Assembly (NCBI GenBank): GCA_026997055.1
Contig: JALWJU010000211.1
Location: 1-5,536 of the forward strand
Reading direction: 5' to 3'
Length of the DNA stretch: 5,536 nt
Origin: Paracoccaceae bacterium
GTDB lineage: Bacteria > Pseudomonadota > Alphaproteobacteria > Rhodobacterales > Rhodobacteraceae
In this document: positions 4,612 to 5,536 of the stretch, one piece after another
Layout of the letters: each line of letters starts with the position of its first letter
Numbering within the stretch: the stretch's first letter is position 1
Program-made: the position numbers and the translations under genes
Notes under the pieces: generated by a model
What the model saw: only the letters and a program-made list of their open reading frames with translations
Told to the model about the DNA's origin: nothing
The model's database searches: none

Positions 4612-5536
4612 AATAGCCCAGCGCGCAACCATCCTTTCGCGAATCGGACGCACCGATCAGGACGCCGCGCGCGTGGTCGATCCTGATCAGTTGCCCACCG
4701 CCCAGCGGCGCCTCCGGCGCCACGATCCGGTGGCCCATTTCGGCGAGCCTTGCAGCGGTATCGGCACCATACCCGCGCTCCAGCTTCAGCACCGGCCCAT
4801 CGGGAAAGGAACGCGGCGCATCCAGCGCACGCTGCGGCGCCATGGCAAAATCGACCAGATTGCTCATCAGCCGCATATGCCCGGCAGGCTGATAGGCCCC
4901 GCCCATCACCCCAAAGGGCATCGTCACCCGCCCGCCTTCGCGAAGCATCGCCGGAATGATCGTGTGCATCGGGCGCTTGCCGCCCCCGGCCTCGTTCGGG
5001 TGTCCGGGCGTCAGACTGAAACCCGCGCCGCGATTCTGGAACAGGATGCCGAATTTCTCCGAGACAAGGCCGGAACCAAAGCTGTGAAACAGCGAACAGA
5101 TCAGCGAAACCGCCATGCGGTCGCGATCGACCACCGTCAGATAGACGGTTTCCTTGTGGATATTGTCCGTGGCGGGGGCGACTGGCAGAGCCATGGCGCG
5201 CCGCGGGTCGATCAGCGCCGCCAGCCGGGCGGCGGTCCGATCGTCAAGCATGTGCTCGAGCCGCGCCACATGATCCGGGTCGGCAAGGAACCTGTCGCGC
5301 GCATCATAGGCGAGGCGAGCGGCTTCGGCCTCCAGATGCACCCGCTCGGCCCCGGCCGGATCGAGCGCACCCATGTCGAAATGAGCCAAGATATTCGCCA
5401 TCAGCAGCGCCGTCGCCCCCTGGCCATTGGGCGGGTGTTCGACCAGTTCGACACCGCGATAGCGGCCCGATATCGGCACCCCCCAACTGGCCCGGGTAGC
5501 GGCGAGATCCTCCAGGCTGTGACTGCCACCGAGCGC
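4610..5536 (-). CDS. Gamma-glutamyltransferase family protein, 5'-partial at right edge
   Basis: This is an N-terminal-nucleophile hydrolase of the gamma-glutamyltransferase / cephalosporin-acylase superfamily. It is made as one chain that cuts itself before a catalytic threonine. The window holds the last 308 residues. The frame stays open to the right edge, where the peptide reads ALGGSHSLEDLAATRASWG, so the GTG at 5479 is an internal valine codon. The end of the large subunit shows HPPNGQG. The small subunit begins at the Thr of KETVYLTVVD (codon 5149-5147) and is about 179 residues, near the family norm. It ends ASDSRKDGCALGY, like other members. By alignment from memory, several classical glutamate-binding positions differ: SLFHSFGSG, QNRGAGF and KRPMHT replace the usual Asn, Asp and Ser-Ser residues. 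This matches the YwrD-like branch, so true glutathione activity is doubtful. Members may be periplasmic or cytoplasmic, and the N-terminus needed to tell is outside the window. Confidence 0.9.
   Translation of the reverse strand, partial: ALGGSHSLEDLAATRASWGVPISGRYRGVELVEHPPNGQGATALLMANILAHFDMGALDPAGAERVHLEAEAARLAYDARDRFLADPDHVARLEHMLDDRTAARLAALIDPRRAMALPVAPATDNIHKETVYLTVVDRDRMAVSLICSLFHSFGSGLVSEKFGILFQNRGAGFSLTPGHPNEAGGGKRPMHTIIPAMLREGGRVTMPFGVMGGAYQPAGHMRLMSNLVDFAMAPQRALDAPRSFPDGPVLKLERGYGADTAARLAEMGHRIVAPEAPLGGGQLIRIDHARGVLIGASDSRKDGCALGY

Overview
The window reads as ordinary chromosomal DNA of a GC-rich alphaproteobacterium. Family-level recognition of the FtsK motor, LolA, the small SLT-type lipoprotein and the gamma-glutamyltransferase variant, together with the ftsK-lolA neighbourhood and one intergenic repeat, points to Rhodobacterales (Roseobacter group). 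Codons end mostly in G or C and genes are tightly packed. Nothing suggests a phage, plasmid, CRISPR array, transposon or defence system.

Layout. Bases 1 to about 131 are extremely T-rich (about two thirds T, about 19% G+C by my count) and do not match the rest. They look like a contig end of poor quality or a chimeric join, although their minus strand reads as an open, lysine/glutamate-rich frame. From about 136 to 1863 lies the C-terminal two thirds of ftsK on the + strand, lacking its N-terminal membrane domain. lolA follows on the + strand (1946-2554) after an 82-base gap holding a strong hairpin. Next comes an 84-base convergent intergenic region with a perfect 10-bp inverted repeat beside a family-typical GC-rich repeat. 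On the minus strand are a small lytic-transglycosylase-like lipoprotein (2639-3223) and, upstream of it in the same direction, an AEC-family permease (3277 to about 4167). A short divergent promoter region separates the permease from hspQ on the + strand (4245-4577). A 32-base convergent gap separates hspQ from the C-terminal 308 residues of a gamma-glutamyltransferase-family enzyme on the minus strand (4610-5536), which runs off the right edge.

How the genes relate. The left half is cell-envelope and division related: FtsK moves DNA at the septum, LolA ferries lipoproteins across the periplasm, and the neighbouring lipoprotein is the kind of cargo LolA carries. The permease, HspQ and the transferase look like independent housekeeping genes.

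I did not find a new biological system. The points most worth checking are the anomalous left end, the repeat/hairpin downstream of lolA, and the non-classical substrate pocket of the gamma-glutamyltransferase relative.
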